Assembly (NCBI GenBank): GCA_022842065.1
Contig: JALHQH010000010.1
Location: 1-64,000, forward strand
Direction: 5' to 3'
From: Caldilineaceae bacterium
GTDB lineage: Bacteria; Chloroflexota; Anaerolineae; Caldilineales; Caldilineaceae
DNA length: 64,000 nt
The notes beneath the pieces are model-generated. The model ran no database searches, had not been told where the DNA came from, and was given only the letters and a program-made list of their open reading frames with translations. How positions within the stretch are numbered: the stretch's first letter is position 1; each line of letters opens with the position of its first letter. The position numbers and the translations under genes were made by a program. Shown here piece by piece: positions 38,174 through 46,139 of the stretch.

Positions 38174-38494
38174 ATGGCGTGGTTTTTGCTGGTGATTGCC
38201 GGCCTGCTAGAGGTCGGTTGGGCGATTGGGCTAAAGTACACGGAAGGGTTTACACGTTTAATGCCCAGCGTGTTAACCATCACCGCGATGGTCGCCAGTA
38301 TGGGATTACTGGGCTTGGCGGTGCGCACACTACCACTGGGCACAGCCTATGCGGTGTGGACAGGGATCGGCACGGTAGGTTCAGTGATTTTGGGGATTGT
38401 CCTTTTTGGTGAGCCGGCAACAGTGGTGCGGATCGTCTGTATTTTGTTGATTGTGGCGGGGATTGTAGGGTTAAAGCTGGTATCGCCACACTAA
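38174..38494 (+). CDS. sugE: SMR-family exporter of the SugE/Gdx type
   Basis: A 106-residue, four-helix small multidrug-resistance protein. The segment [19 protein letters not shown] carries the conserved Glu of helix 1 and the GLK-Y pattern of the SugE/Gdx branch, which exports guanidinium and related cations in exchange for protons. [22 protein letters not shown] is helix 3 and LFGEPA the following loop. These work as dual-topology dimers. ATG 38174 follows AAGGAGAAG. It stands alone. I saw no clear guanidine riboswitch upstream, although the leader region is structured. Confidence 0.88.
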   Translation: MAWFLLVIAGLLEVGWAIGLKYTEGFTRLMPSVLTITAMVASMGLLGLAVRTLPLGTAYAVWTGIGTVGSVILGIVLFGEPATVVRIVCILLIVAGIVGLKLVSPH

Positions 38495-38691
38495 CGAAAA
38501 AAGAGTGTTTGACGCGCCAGCGCAAGCAGTGTATATTGAACGCTGTACGGCACTTTGCTCCCCACCTTCTGATCTTACCGGCCACCATTGGTTGCACCAC
38601 ACCCTCGGCGACAGCCAGCGGTGGCGTTTACGCTTGTGGTTTCATTGTTGCTTTTCGTTGTTTTCCAGCACAAATGTATATTGGGCTCTGC

Positions 38692-38734
38692 CATCATTTA
38701 ACATTTTCTACACAGGTAAAAATGTTAAATGATG
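38692..38734. terminator. Hairpin between exporter and lactonase genes
   Basis: Perfect 16-bp arms (38692-38707 and 38719-38734, CATCATTTAACATTTT and its complement) with an 11-base loop. It lies 43 bases before the next ATG, so it may end the exporter transcript or act in the leader of the lactonase-family gene. Confidence 0.6.
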
Positions 38735-38777
38735 ACAACCGCTAGTGTAGTCACTGAACAACAGAGGAGGAAATGCT

Positions 38778-40043
38778 ATGCAGCACCGAGGAACCTGGAG
38801 TCGGCGTGGTTTTCTGCGCCTGAGTGGCACAACCGGCGTCTTATTGTTGGCGGCTTGTCAACCCATTACACGGGGGGATACCGCACCAGCAGCAGCAAAT
38901 GAGGGAACGGCGGCGGCAGACGCCGCAGCAGTCACGACCGCCCGCTTTGCGTACACCGGCGTCTACACGCGCGGCGCGCCAGGCGGCTGGTCCGACGCCG
39001 CCGAAGCAGAACATCCAGTCGGGATTGGGGTCTTTAGCGTCGACGCCACAACCGGCGAGCTAACATCGATCCAGACGGTCGCCAGCGACAATCCCTCCTT
39101 TGTCGCCTTACATCCGTCGCAACAATATCTTTATGTAAGCAATGAGATTGCGGACTACGAAGGGGCGGAGGCAGGGTCGGTGGAAGCCTATGCTATCGAC
39201 GACGCCACTGGTGAATTAACATTGCTCAACCGGCAGGCAATCGGCACCATTCCCGCCCAATTGGCCGTTGATCCCACTGGCAGCTACCTGGTGATTGCCA
39301 ACTATGTCGGGGCCAGCTTCGACCTGTTGCCGATTGCCGCAGATGGCACGCTGGGGGCTGTGCTGGATACGGTCCAGCAGAGCGGCTCCGGTCCCCATGA
39401 GCGGCAGGATGCGCCGCACCCCCATGCCGTGGTCTTTGATCCCGGTGGTAACTACATTCTCAGCGCGGATCTGGGCATCGATAAGTTGCAAGTCTTCGAG
39501 ATTGTGGATGACAAGTTGGTGCAGGTGAGCGAGGTGTCCGTGGCCCCCGGTTCAGGGCCACGCCATGTGGCTTTTCACCCCAGTGGCAGCTATCTCTACA
39601 CCATCTGCGAACTGACCGGGGCCATCGTTGCCTTTGCCTATGAGAGCGCCACCGGCCAGATCGGCGCCGAGATCCAAACGATTGGCACCGTGCCCGATGA
39701 CTTCCCCGCGCACCGCAGCACCGCGGAGATTATGGTCCACCCGTCGGGGCGTTTCCTCTACGGCTCCAATCGCAAATTTGAGGATCATCCCTTGGCCGAC
39801 AGCATCGTGGCCTATGCGATTGATGAAAGCAGCGGTGAACTGACCCTGATTGGCCACACGACGGAGGAGATCGCCTTTCCCCGCGCCTTTAACTTTGATC
39901 CCAGCGGCACTTGGCTCTATGCGTGTAATCAGAAGGGTGACACGATTGTGCAATTCGCCATCGACCAAGAGAGTGGGGAGTTGTCGCCAACTGGGTTGGT
40001 GACGGAGACCCCGGTGCCGGTTTCGTTGGTCTTTAAGACGTAA
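38778..40043 (+). CDS. Exported lactonase-family (YbhE-type) seven-bladed propeller lipoprotein
   Basis: A 421-residue protein of the 6-phosphogluconolactonase-type propeller family (PF10282). Its N terminus has a twin-arginine motif SRRGFLRLSG and a lipobox LAAC (Cys27), so it is exported folded and lipid-anchored, unlike cytoplasmic Pgl. Blade-like repeats are seen as 'TTGELTSIQ', 'ATGELTLLN', 'SSGELTLIG' and 'ESGELSPTG', each followed by FVALHPSQQYLYVSN-type strands. HPHAVVFDPGG and GSGPRHVAFHPSG are typical of the family. ATG 38778 follows GAGGAGGAAA. The substrate is unknown; export argues against a role in the pentose phosphate pathway. Confidence 0.85.
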   Translation: MQHRGTWSRRGFLRLSGTTGVLLLAACQPITRGDTAPAAANEGTAAADAAAVTTARFAYTGVYTRGAPGGWSDAAEAEHPVGIGVFSVDATTGELTSIQTVASDNPSFVALHPSQQYLYVSNEIADYEGAEAGSVEAYAIDDATGELTLLNRQAIGTIPAQLAVDPTGSYLVIANYVGASFDLLPIAADGTLGAVLDTVQQSGSGPHERQDAPHPHAVVFDPGGNYILSADLGIDKLQVFEIVDDKLVQVSEVSVAPGSGPRHVAFHPSGSYLYTICELTGAIVAFAYESATGQIGAEIQTIGTVPDDFPAHRSTAEIMVHPSGRFLYGSNRKFEDHPLADSIVAYAIDESSGELTLIGHTTEEIAFPRAFNFDPSGTWLYACNQKGDTIVQFAIDQESGELSPTGLVTETPVPVSLVFKT

Positions 40044-40056
40044 GGTCAACGAGTCG

Positions 40057-40115
40057 CGAACATCTACAAAGTCACACGAAAGGATGACCATTTCGTGTGA
40101 CTTTGTAGATGTTCG
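40057..40115. terminator. Bidirectional terminator, 25-bp perfect stem
   Basis: The arms 40057-40081 and 40091-40115 are exact complements (CGAACATCTACAAAGTCACA onward) with a 9-base loop. It lies between two convergent genes. Confidence 0.75.
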
Positions 40116-40149
40116 AAGTTAAAGACGGGTGCTTTTTGACAACTGAAGG

Positions 40150-40590
40150 CTAATTCTCAATTAAGGCCAATGCCGCAAGGGTAGGATAGCGGCCTAATTC
40201 CAGCAACTCTTGGCGCTCAAATAAGCGATCAATTTGATTAAAACCGAGTATACGTGCCGTCACTTCACCGATATTTGTCAATGGCGTTATCGTGATACCA
40301 TCCAAACGAAAGTGAGCAGACCACTTATCAATGCGCGGATTAAAAAAGCGGATGAATTGACCATCTAACGTAATTGAAGCAACATCGCTACCTTTGTTAC
40401 GATTGCAGAATGAACAAGCATGAGCAAGGTTATCCGCTTTAGTTTCACCCCCATGTTTTTCGCTGATAATATGGTCAATTTGGCAGCCCCAGTAGGTGTC
40501 ATCCTCATGAATCAAACAGTATTCACATAGCCGGCCCGCGCGTTGAATAACAAACCGGCGTAACTGGGCAGTGATATAGCTAGTGCTCAT
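40150..40590 (-). CDS. HNH endonuclease
   Basis: A 146-residue HNH-family nuclease. The beta-beta-alpha metal site is Asp39-His40, Asn54 and His57, and the zinc-type Cys pairs are C22-x2-C25 and C59-x2-C62. The C-terminal third (ITPLTNIGEVTARILGFN) is a small domain seen in stand-alone HNH genes. ATG 40590 overlaps the stop of the preceding gene by 4 bases, so the two are translationally coupled. Likely DNA or nucleic-acid cleavage; biological role unknown (defence, repair or a selfish pair). Confidence 0.87.
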   Translation of the reverse strand: MSTSYITAQLRRFVIQRAGRLCEYCLIHEDDTYWGCQIDHIISEKHGGETKADNLAHACSFCNRNKGSDVASITLDGQFIRFFNPRIDKWSAHFRLDGITITPLTNIGEVTARILGFNQIDRLFERQELLELGRYPTLAALALIEN

Positions 40591-40826
40591 CTTTTCTGGT
40601 ACCGACGTGCGCGTGCTTTGGCCAAGCGCATGATATGTTCAAGCTGCATATAGTGATTTAATTCAGCCAATTCTTCAACTGAAAGTGAAGACTCTTTCTC
40701 ACGGCGAAGAAGTTCTTCCACTCGTTGTTTGGCTGTTTCTGAAGGCCGAAAAGCAATCAAACTATCCGGCGTCGTTCCCGCAGCCAAAAAATCGATAATT
40801 TCTTCATAAACAGGCGATGCAATCAT
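40587..40826 (-). CDS. Small acidic/basic helical protein coupled to the HNH gene
   Basis: A 79-residue protein with an amphipathic helical middle and a basic end (RLAKARARRYQKR). The motif FRPSETAKQRVEELLRREKESSLSVEEL-like region is found in small proteins often next to nuclease or toxin genes. It starts at ATG 40826. Its stop overlaps the HNH start (ATGA). A regulatory or antitoxin-like role is inferred from position and size only. Confidence 0.7.
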   Translation of the reverse strand: MIASPVYEEIIDFLAAGTTPDSLIAFRPSETAKQRVEELLRREKESSLSVEELAELNHYMQLEHIMRLAKARARRYQKR

Positions 40827-41012
40827 GGCGTTGCGCTCCGTGAAAGTACACGATCGGTAAGTTATCTTTTCTGCTATACTGCGGTTGCAATGAGAATCGG
40901 AATTTCAACCGATGTGAACCACTATTTTCCAAGCTATCACGATGGAGTATACCACATTGTTAGCACGATTAAACTACTTGTCTGCGCTTCTATGCTTTTC
41001 ACGCTTACACAA

Positions 41013-41294
41013 TTACGGACCAGGATAGTTTTCCCCAGCAACAAACTCCACATCACTCCCATCCGCAAAATACAATTGCAAGTGCTTCGCATTCAGCCGA
41101 AACTGCGCTAACCCTTCACAGCAGCGTTCGGCCAAGCTGGCGGCACGCGAGGCTTTGGCCCAGCGGTTTTCGCGGCTGGTATGTTCAAAGAAGAGGCGGC
41201 TCTCGTCGTTGAAAACCAAAATCGCCTGGGTGCAGGCAGCGTTGACCACATAGCGCACTACTTGGGGTTGGACAATCGCGGCAAAGGTGGTCAT
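41013..41294 (-). CDS. Hypothetical 93-residue protein coupled to a metallo-beta-lactamase-fold gene
   Basis: No family recognised. It is soluble, with alternating strands and helices (AAIVQPQVVRYVVNAA, AILVFNDESRLFFEH, LQLYFADGSDVEFV), and two adjacent Cys in ERCCEGL. ATG 41294 overlaps the stop of the upstream hydrolase gene by 4 bases, so it is co-translated with it. Confidence 0.6.
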   Translation of the reverse strand: MTTFAAIVQPQVVRYVVNAACTQAILVFNDESRLFFEHTSRENRWAKASRAASLAERCCEGLAQFRLNAKHLQLYFADGSDVEFVAGENYPGP

Positions 41295-42256
41295 GTGGTG
41301 GGCCGGAAGTGAATGACGCCATCTTGCCGGCGTCCTTTGATCAAGCCGCCCCCTTCGAGCAGGTCGAGATAGCCCAAGAGCATCCCCATCGCCGGGAAAC
41401 GATCCGTGGTGGGTTGGTGACCGTACATGGCTTCGAGCAGCGCGCCAAAGGTGGTTTGGCCCCCGTCAATCAGCGCGTAACATTGCTCAGTACGCTCGGC
41501 AATGCGTGCGCTTTGCCGTTCGATCAGATCGCGGTGGCCGCGGAATGGATCGCCATGCCCAGGGTAGACCATGTCAATTTCTAAGGTTTCGACCAGGGCT
41601 AGCGAATCGAGAAAAAGGGGCAAGCCTGGTTCCCGCTCATCACCTTCCAGCGGCTCTTCGATCACCGGCGTAGGGGTCACCGCCAAAAGCATGTCGGCGG
41701 CGAGGAATTGCCCAGTCTCAGCTTGGTAGAAACAACTCTGCGTGTTGCTGTGGCCGGGAGTGTAGATCACCTGCCACGGTAACCCGCCTAGTTCCAACGT
41801 GCCATCCAGGGGAAAGGTGACCACCCGCTCGGCCGGCACCGCATCCCACATCGCGGTGGTGCGAATCATGCCCCGCTCCAAGGCCGCAAGTTGGTCAGCA
41901 GGTAAGCCAAAGGGAGCCAGGGTCTGGAGCAAAAAGCGCACTCGCGCCGGCCACTTGTCGGTGATGGCAGTTGCCCACGGGTAGACGACCGGTGTCACCC
42001 AGATCATCGCTTGACTATGCGCAACGATTGTATTGGCGAGCCCAATATGGTCAACATGAGCATGGGTGATCACCACGCGGCGAATGTCAGCAACGGTGAG
42101 GCCGTGTGTCGCCAATGCCCCGTTGAGCGCGGCCCAGCACTCCTCAGTTTTGAGACCACAGTCAATGAGGGTGGGTTCGGGGTCGAGAAAGAGATAGCTG
42201 TTAACGGGGCCGACGCCATAAGGAATTGGCAAGGGAATTTGAATGGGTGTTTGCAT
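41291..42256 (-). CDS. Metallo-beta-lactamase-fold hydrolase with C-terminal helical domain
   Basis: A 321-residue MBL-fold enzyme. The zinc motif is THAHVDH (His65, His67, Asp69, His70), with later ligands in YTPGHSNTQSCF, FLAADMLL and VYPGHGDPF. A C-terminal winged-helix-like domain (AMYGHQPTTDRFPAMGMLLGYLDLLEGGGL) is typical of the LACTB2/ETHE1-adjacent group that hydrolyses thioesters, RNA or small esters. Substrate is unknown. It starts at ATG 42256, 3 bases after the MazF-type gene. Confidence 0.85.
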   Translation of the reverse strand: MQTPIQIPLPIPYGVGPVNSYLFLDPEPTLIDCGLKTEECWAALNGALATHGLTVADIRRVVITHAHVDHIGLANTIVAHSQAMIWVTPVVYPWATAITDKWPARVRFLLQTLAPFGLPADQLAALERGMIRTTAMWDAVPAERVVTFPLDGTLELGGLPWQVIYTPGHSNTQSCFYQAETGQFLAADMLLAVTPTPVIEEPLEGDEREPGLPLFLDSLALVETLEIDMVYPGHGDPFRGHRDLIERQSARIAERTEQCYALIDGGQTTFGALLEAMYGHQPTTDRFPAMGMLLGYLDLLEGGGLIKGRRQDGVIHFRPTT

Positions 42257-42259
42257 GGG

Positions 42260-42616
42260 TTAACGCAGTCCGAAGATGATTTTGAGCGCCTGATCGATTC
42301 TTTGTAAGTCATTGGCAGCCACTATACCACGAATGTTCACCAGGCGATAACGATGATCAATCGGCCGCGTCTGCAAGCAATCGGCAATGGAACGCTTCAG
42401 TAAGCCATTCTCAGCAGTTGGTTCAATGGCAATATTTGTCGTAATTCTGCTCTTTTTGTCATTCCACTCAGTTAACGGTACCACCTGAATTATAGGCACA
42501 CGGTGATTAAAAATATTATTGGTGACCACTACACAGGGGCGCGTTTTACCCTTCTCAGCGCCTAAGGTTGGATCAAGATTGACATCGATCACCATACCAC
42601 GCTCGATTGTGCTCAT
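42260..42616 (-). CDS. mazF: PemK/MazF-family endoribonuclease toxin
   Basis: A 118-residue toxin of the MazF family, which cuts mRNA at short sequences. It has RGMVIDVNLDPTLGAEKGKTRPCVVVTN at the start, VVPLTEW and a later DCLQTRPIDHRYR strand. ATG 42616 overlaps the antitoxin stop (ATGA), the usual coupling. Length and motifs are normal, so it is probably active. Confidence 0.9.
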   Translation of the reverse strand: MSTIERGMVIDVNLDPTLGAEKGKTRPCVVVTNNIFNHRVPIIQVVPLTEWNDKKSRITTNIAIEPTAENGLLKRSIADCLQTRPIDHRYRLVNIRGIVAANDLQRIDQALKIIFGLR

Positions 42617-42846
42617 TCCGGCCAACCTGTCAGTGCCGATTCAGTCAGTTCCTGCAACTCAGTGTCTTCCGCATAGAGTTCAGCATAAAGCTCCGCAGAC
42701 TCAATCAAACGCTGACGTGCTAATTCGGTCTGGAAGCGATCCAACGCAGCACGCACAAGCGCGCTCTTGTCTTTAAAGCCAAATTGTTGAAAATCACATA
42801 GAAACGTGGCTTGCGCTTCGTCAATCGTAAATTTTGCTTGAATCAC
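42613..42846 (-). CDS. MazE-type antitoxin
   Basis: A 77-residue partner of the toxin with a ribbon-helix-helix-like start (MIQAKFTIDEAQATFLCDFQ) and a helical, acidic C terminus (LYAELYAEDTELQELTE) that would wrap the toxin. I chose GTG 42846 because AGGGGGG lies 5-6 bases upstream; ATG 42861 in the same frame would put the ribosome site inside the coding region. It presumably represses its own promoter. Confidence 0.8.
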   Translation of the reverse strand: MIQAKFTIDEAQATFLCDFQQFGFKDKSALVRAALDRFQTELARQRLIESAELYAELYAEDTELQELTESALTGWPE

Positions 42847-42946
42847 AATATCCCCCCTCATCTGCGACCCTGATTTAGGACCCTAATTTAGGGGTTACTA
42901 TAATTGAATCTCATACCAATGTCAAGCAAGTTGCAGTACTATTACA

Positions 42947-44080
42947 CTATGCTTTGGCCACAAAGCGATCAAGTAATGTCGCTAACCGCTGCAAGCCGGC
43001 TTCCAGGGCGACGGCGTTGCCGCCCCCTACGCCCAGCCGAATATGCTGTGGATAGCCATAAGCCGCGCCGGGAATAACAAAGGTGCGGTATGGGGGTGCC
43101 AGGAGTTGCTGCGCTAATTGTTCACTGTCAACGGGTAGCAACAGGCGGCAGAGGCCAATCAGCCCGGCAGCGGGCGGTTGCCAGGTCAGTTCGGGGCGCG
43201 TGGTGATAAAGTCGTTGAGCAGTTGCAGGTTGGCGGCACCAGCCTGCCGCGCCTTGGCCAGTGCCGCTGCATAGCGCGCCGGGCGCAAGGCAATTTCGGC
43301 GACCGCTTCGCCGAGGACATTCATGATCTCACTGCTGTTTTCACGCAAGACCAGGGCGTCAAAGAGGAGTTGACGGTCGCGGCAGATCAGCCAGCCGGTG
43401 CGTAATCCTTGCAGACCCAGTGCCTTGGAGACGCTGCCGGTACTAATACCACGATCATAAAGCCCGGCAATCGCCGGGACCCGTTCGCCCTGCCATTCCA
43501 GCCCGGCGTAGACTTCGTCACAGAGCACATAGGCCCCCACTTGTTCGGCAAGACGCACAACCTGCTCCAATTCAGCCCTACGCAGGATTTGGCCGGTGGG
43601 ATTATTGGGATTACAGAGAAAGATCAGCCGCGTGCGTGGGGTGATCAGATCGGCCAGTTCAGCGAGATCAAAGCGCCAGCCTTGCGCTTCGTCGCGCGGC
43701 AACGGTTTGATCTGCGCGCCAATCGCTTCACCCAGGACGATCGGTTGCGGCCAGCCGGGCACATCGACAATCAGCTCGTCACCTGGCTGCACCAGTTGCA
43801 TAATAGCGAGGAAGTTAGCTTCGGCGGTCCCCGCGGTGATCAGCACATCATCAATGGTGCAGCGATCGGTGAGAGCAGCCTGCCGCAGCACATGTTCGCG
43901 CAGGCTGATCATGCCCTGAAAAGATTGGTTGGACCAATCGAGGCTCAGGTTGGGGTCGAGTTCCGCCAGAAAATCGCCCAAGGTTGGCGATTCGGCCAGC
44001 GAAAAGCCAAGGACCGCTTCCGGTTGGGCGGTCGTGGTTTGGAGCAGATATTCAAAGAGTTTGTGGATTTTGACGTGCAT
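42947..44080 (-). CDS. PLP-dependent aminotransferase, class I/II
   Basis: A 377-residue cytoplasmic aminotransferase of fold type I. It shows the cofactor loop TAGTAEANF, the CNPNNPTGQ motif, the DEVYAGL Asp-Tyr pair, and the catalytic Lys in STGSVSKALGLQGLRTGW. Near the C terminus IPGAAYGYPQHIRLGVGG is the substrate-Arg region. The amino-acid substrate cannot be told from the sequence; the start MHVKIHKLFEYLLQ is unusual for aspartate transaminases. ATG 44080, weak ribosome site. Confidence 0.88.
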   Translation of the reverse strand: MHVKIHKLFEYLLQTTTAQPEAVLGFSLAESPTLGDFLAELDPNLSLDWSNQSFQGMISLREHVLRQAALTDRCTIDDVLITAGTAEANFLAIMQLVQPGDELIVDVPGWPQPIVLGEAIGAQIKPLPRDEAQGWRFDLAELADLITPRTRLIFLCNPNNPTGQILRRAELEQVVRLAEQVGAYVLCDEVYAGLEWQGERVPAIAGLYDRGISTGSVSKALGLQGLRTGWLICRDRQLLFDALVLRENSSEIMNVLGEAVAEIALRPARYAAALAKARQAGAANLQLLNDFITTRPELTWQPPAAGLIGLCRLLLPVDSEQLAQQLLAPPYRTFVIPGAAYGYPQHIRLGVGGGNAVALEAGLQRLATLLDRFVAKA

Positions 44081-44111
44081 GGGTGGGTAGATAAACGAAA
44101 GATAACGATTA

Positions 44112-44200
44112 ACCCCACCCTAACCCTCCCCTGCTAAGGTAGGGAACCTGGGTCTCCCAGCTAGATCCCCTCCCTTAGCAGGGGAGGGTTAGGGTGGGGT
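44112..44200. repeat. MITE-like element with 28-bp perfect inverted repeats
   Basis: The arms 44112-44139 and 44173-44200 (ACCCCACCCTAACCCTCCCC onward and its complement) are exact, and enclose 33 bases. The element has no coding capacity. Sequences of the type ACCCCACCCTAACCCTCCCC occur as repeated elements in several bacterial groups. Confidence 0.8.
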
Positions 44201-44304
44201 GGCTTGGCTTGGTAGTTACAACAAAAGTAAATAAGTAGACAGGGAGATTGGTAGGTGGTAGTATAGCGACAAAGTGGCAGGTTGGGTAATCTGGGTGGGG
44301 GGCG

Positions 44305-45054
44305 ATGATGCAGCAGGTGGTTACGGTGGTTGAGCGGCTTTATGTGCTTGATTTTGGGTTGTTTGCGGTGCATGAAAATGGGCGGCAGATTGGGATTCCC
44401 GGCTATTTGATCCAGACCAAGCGGGGCGAAAATTTGTTGGTCGATACCGGTTTTCCGGCCAAGTATGCCCATGATGCTGAGCTGGCGACCGTGGAGGACC
44501 AGCTTGATCGCTTTGGGCAGGTGCTGCACTTAACGCATGACCATTTACCCCCAGCCCAACTGGCGCGCATTGGGTTGACCCCCAGTGATATCACCCAGTT
44601 CATCCTCACCCATGGGGACATCGATCACGTCGGCGGGATTGCCGATTTCCCCCATGCGCCGCTGATCGTGGGGGCGGCGGAACGGGCCATGCCACGGCCG
44701 CGCTACTTTGCAACACAGCCCATCGCTTGGCCAGATGTTCCCTATCAACTGGTTGACCAAGAGATCGAGTTGTTGCCCGGTCTCACGCTGTTGCCGACCC
44801 CTGGCCATTCGCCTGGCCACCTCTCGTTGCTTGTCCAGTTGCCCCAAACCGGCGCGGTGTTGCTGACCGCGGATGCCATTTCCCGGCCGGCGGAATTTGT
44901 CGAGGGCTTTGGGGGGGCGTGGGATGAAACACTTGCTCGCCAAAGTGCCGAACGATTGATGACGTTAGCACAAGCGCACCATGCCTTTGTGATCTATGGC
45001 CATGATCCCCAGCAGTGGCCGACGTTGCGCAAGGCACCGCTGTTTTACGGTTGA
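44305..45054 (+). CDS. Metallo-beta-lactamase-fold lactonase/hydrolase
   Basis: A 249-residue MBL-fold enzyme that most resembles quorum-quenching N-acyl-homoserine lactonases in layout (GYLIQT...NLLVDTGFP, LTHGDIDHVGG, TPGHSPGHLSLL, VLLTADA, YGHDPQQWP). In the metal motif the second His is replaced: H103-x-D105-x-D107-H108. This variant is known in several MBL subfamilies, and may change the metal. Two start codons at 44305 and 44308 follow GGGTGGGG. Substrate unknown. It faces the SDR gene. Confidence 0.82.
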   Translation: MMQQVVTVVERLYVLDFGLFAVHENGRQIGIPGYLIQTKRGENLLVDTGFPAKYAHDAELATVEDQLDRFGQVLHLTHDHLPPAQLARIGLTPSDITQFILTHGDIDHVGGIADFPHAPLIVGAAERAMPRPRYFATQPIAWPDVPYQLVDQEIELLPGLTLLPTPGHSPGHLSLLVQLPQTGAVLLTADAISRPAEFVEGFGGAWDETLARQSAERLMTLAQAHHAFVIYGHDPQQWPTLRKAPLFYG

Positions 45055-45063
45055 GATTGCGTG

Positions 45064-45114
45064 CGGTGAACTGCTCTGTGGCTTCGGCAAGCTCAGCCGC
45101 CGAGCAGTTCACCG
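45064..45114. terminator. Hairpin between convergent genes, overlapping a stop codon
   Basis: CGGTGAACTGCTC (45064-45076) pairs with GAGCAGTTCACCG (45102-45114). The right arm covers the last codon and TGA of the leftward SDR gene. The loop contains a second small hairpin (GGCT..AGCC). Confidence 0.6.
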
Positions 45115-45849
45115 TACATCGCGGCCCTGGTTGAGAATAATCACGTTGCCACTGGCACAATCGCCAGCCGGCGAGACGAGGAAAGCGACCCATGCGGCCA
45201 CTTCCGCTGGGGCCATTGCCTTGCCCTGCGGCATCCCAGCCAAAGCATCGGCCAGTACCTCGGGCGAGACGACATGGAAGAGTTCGGTTTCGGTCATGGC
45301 CGGGGCGATAGAGTTGACGGCGATCCCTTCTTTGGCATAACGCCGGGCGAGATGTTTGGTCAGATTATCGAGGGCGGCTTTGCTGGCGCGGTAATGGGCC
45401 GGGTCAAACACATCAAAGTTATACGCGCCATTCGAGGAGATGTTGACGATCTTTTTAATACCAGGGCGCGGCAACATCAGCCCAATCGCGGCCTGACAGC
45501 AGTAAAACGCGCTGTCAAAGTTAATCGCCATCTGCCGGCGCAACTCATCCGGCGGGATCGCGACAAAGTCATGCATGAAGCAGGTCCCGGCATTGTTGAC
45601 CAGCACATCAACGCCACCGAGTTGCGCCTCGATGTCGCTAAATGCCTCACCAACCGCATCCGCAACAGTTAAATCGACAACCAGGGGGATAAAGGGGTGG
45701 CCATCGGCCTGCAACTTTTGCGCCACCCACTCAAGTTGATCCCCATCAATATCCAAGCCGACGACGGTGAAGTCGGCACCAAGCAGCGCATCGACAATGG
45801 CAAGGCCAATGCCGCGGGCCGCACCCGTTACTACGGCGATGTTTGTCAT
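45109..45849 (-). CDS. Short-chain dehydrogenase/reductase (SDR)
   Basis: A 246-residue NAD(P)-dependent classical SDR. It has the cofactor motif TGAARGIGLA, DLTVADAV for the adenine-ring Asp, NNAG, and the catalytic Ser, Tyr and Lys in ISSNGAYNF...HYRASKAAL. I chose ATG 45849 (MTNIAVVTG), the normal start for the family; the upstream open stretch crosses a hairpin-rich region. It lies in a region of sugar-related genes, so a polyol or sugar-acid substrate is a reasonable guess. Confidence 0.9.
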   Translation of the reverse strand: MTNIAVVTGAARGIGLAIVDALLGADFTVVGLDIDGDQLEWVAQKLQADGHPFIPLVVDLTVADAVGEAFSDIEAQLGGVDVLVNNAGTCFMHDFVAIPPDELRRQMAINFDSAFYCCQAAIGLMLPRPGIKKIVNISSNGAYNFDVFDPAHYRASKAALDNLTKHLARRYAKEGIAVNSIAPAMTETELFHVVSPEVLADALAGMPQGKAMAPAEVAAWVAFLVSPAGDCASGNVIILNQGRDVR

Positions 45850-45949
45850 TCGATTGCTCAAGTAAGAATTTGCGACATGGTTCATTTTCGACAGATTCTG
45901 CTTTACAAATTCGAGTGTAAACCCCATCAGATTTACACAGAGAATCCAC

Positions 45950-45978
45950 AATTTCATACGGCATTGCCGTATGAAATT
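45950..45978. repeat. Short palindromic hairpin
   Basis: AATTTCATACGGCA and its complement (14 bp) are separated by one base. It is upstream of the SDR start and may belong to its leader. Confidence 0.55.
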
Positions 45979-46024
45979 TGTGAAGGTGATCTGAACAGTT
46001 CTGAACCATGTCGAATTTGCAATA

Positions 46025-46082
46025 GCCACAGAGAACACAGAGAACAACTTAGTGGCGAGCTATCCTCTGTGTTCTCTGTGGC
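46025..46082. repeat. Inverted repeat of the CCACAGAGAAC type
   Basis: Perfect 18-bp arms (46025-46042, 46065-46082; GCCACAGAGAACACAGAG and its complement) lie about 60 bases past the Gfo/Idh gene's stop, with iterated CACAGAG words inside the arm. Probably a terminator or a small repeat element. Confidence 0.65.
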
Positions 46083-46139
46083 AAAGGTAAAACCTGTGCA
46101 AGTTTTACGCCAGGATGGGCATTAGTTAATCATCCAGCC

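Noticed and set aside
43409..44137. A 242-residue open frame on the plus strand
   Set aside because: It is antisense to the aminotransferase, which has all its catalytic motifs.
45850..46047. N-terminal extension of the SDR
   Set aside because: The SDR cofactor motif normally lies within about 10 residues of the start, and the extension crosses hairpins.
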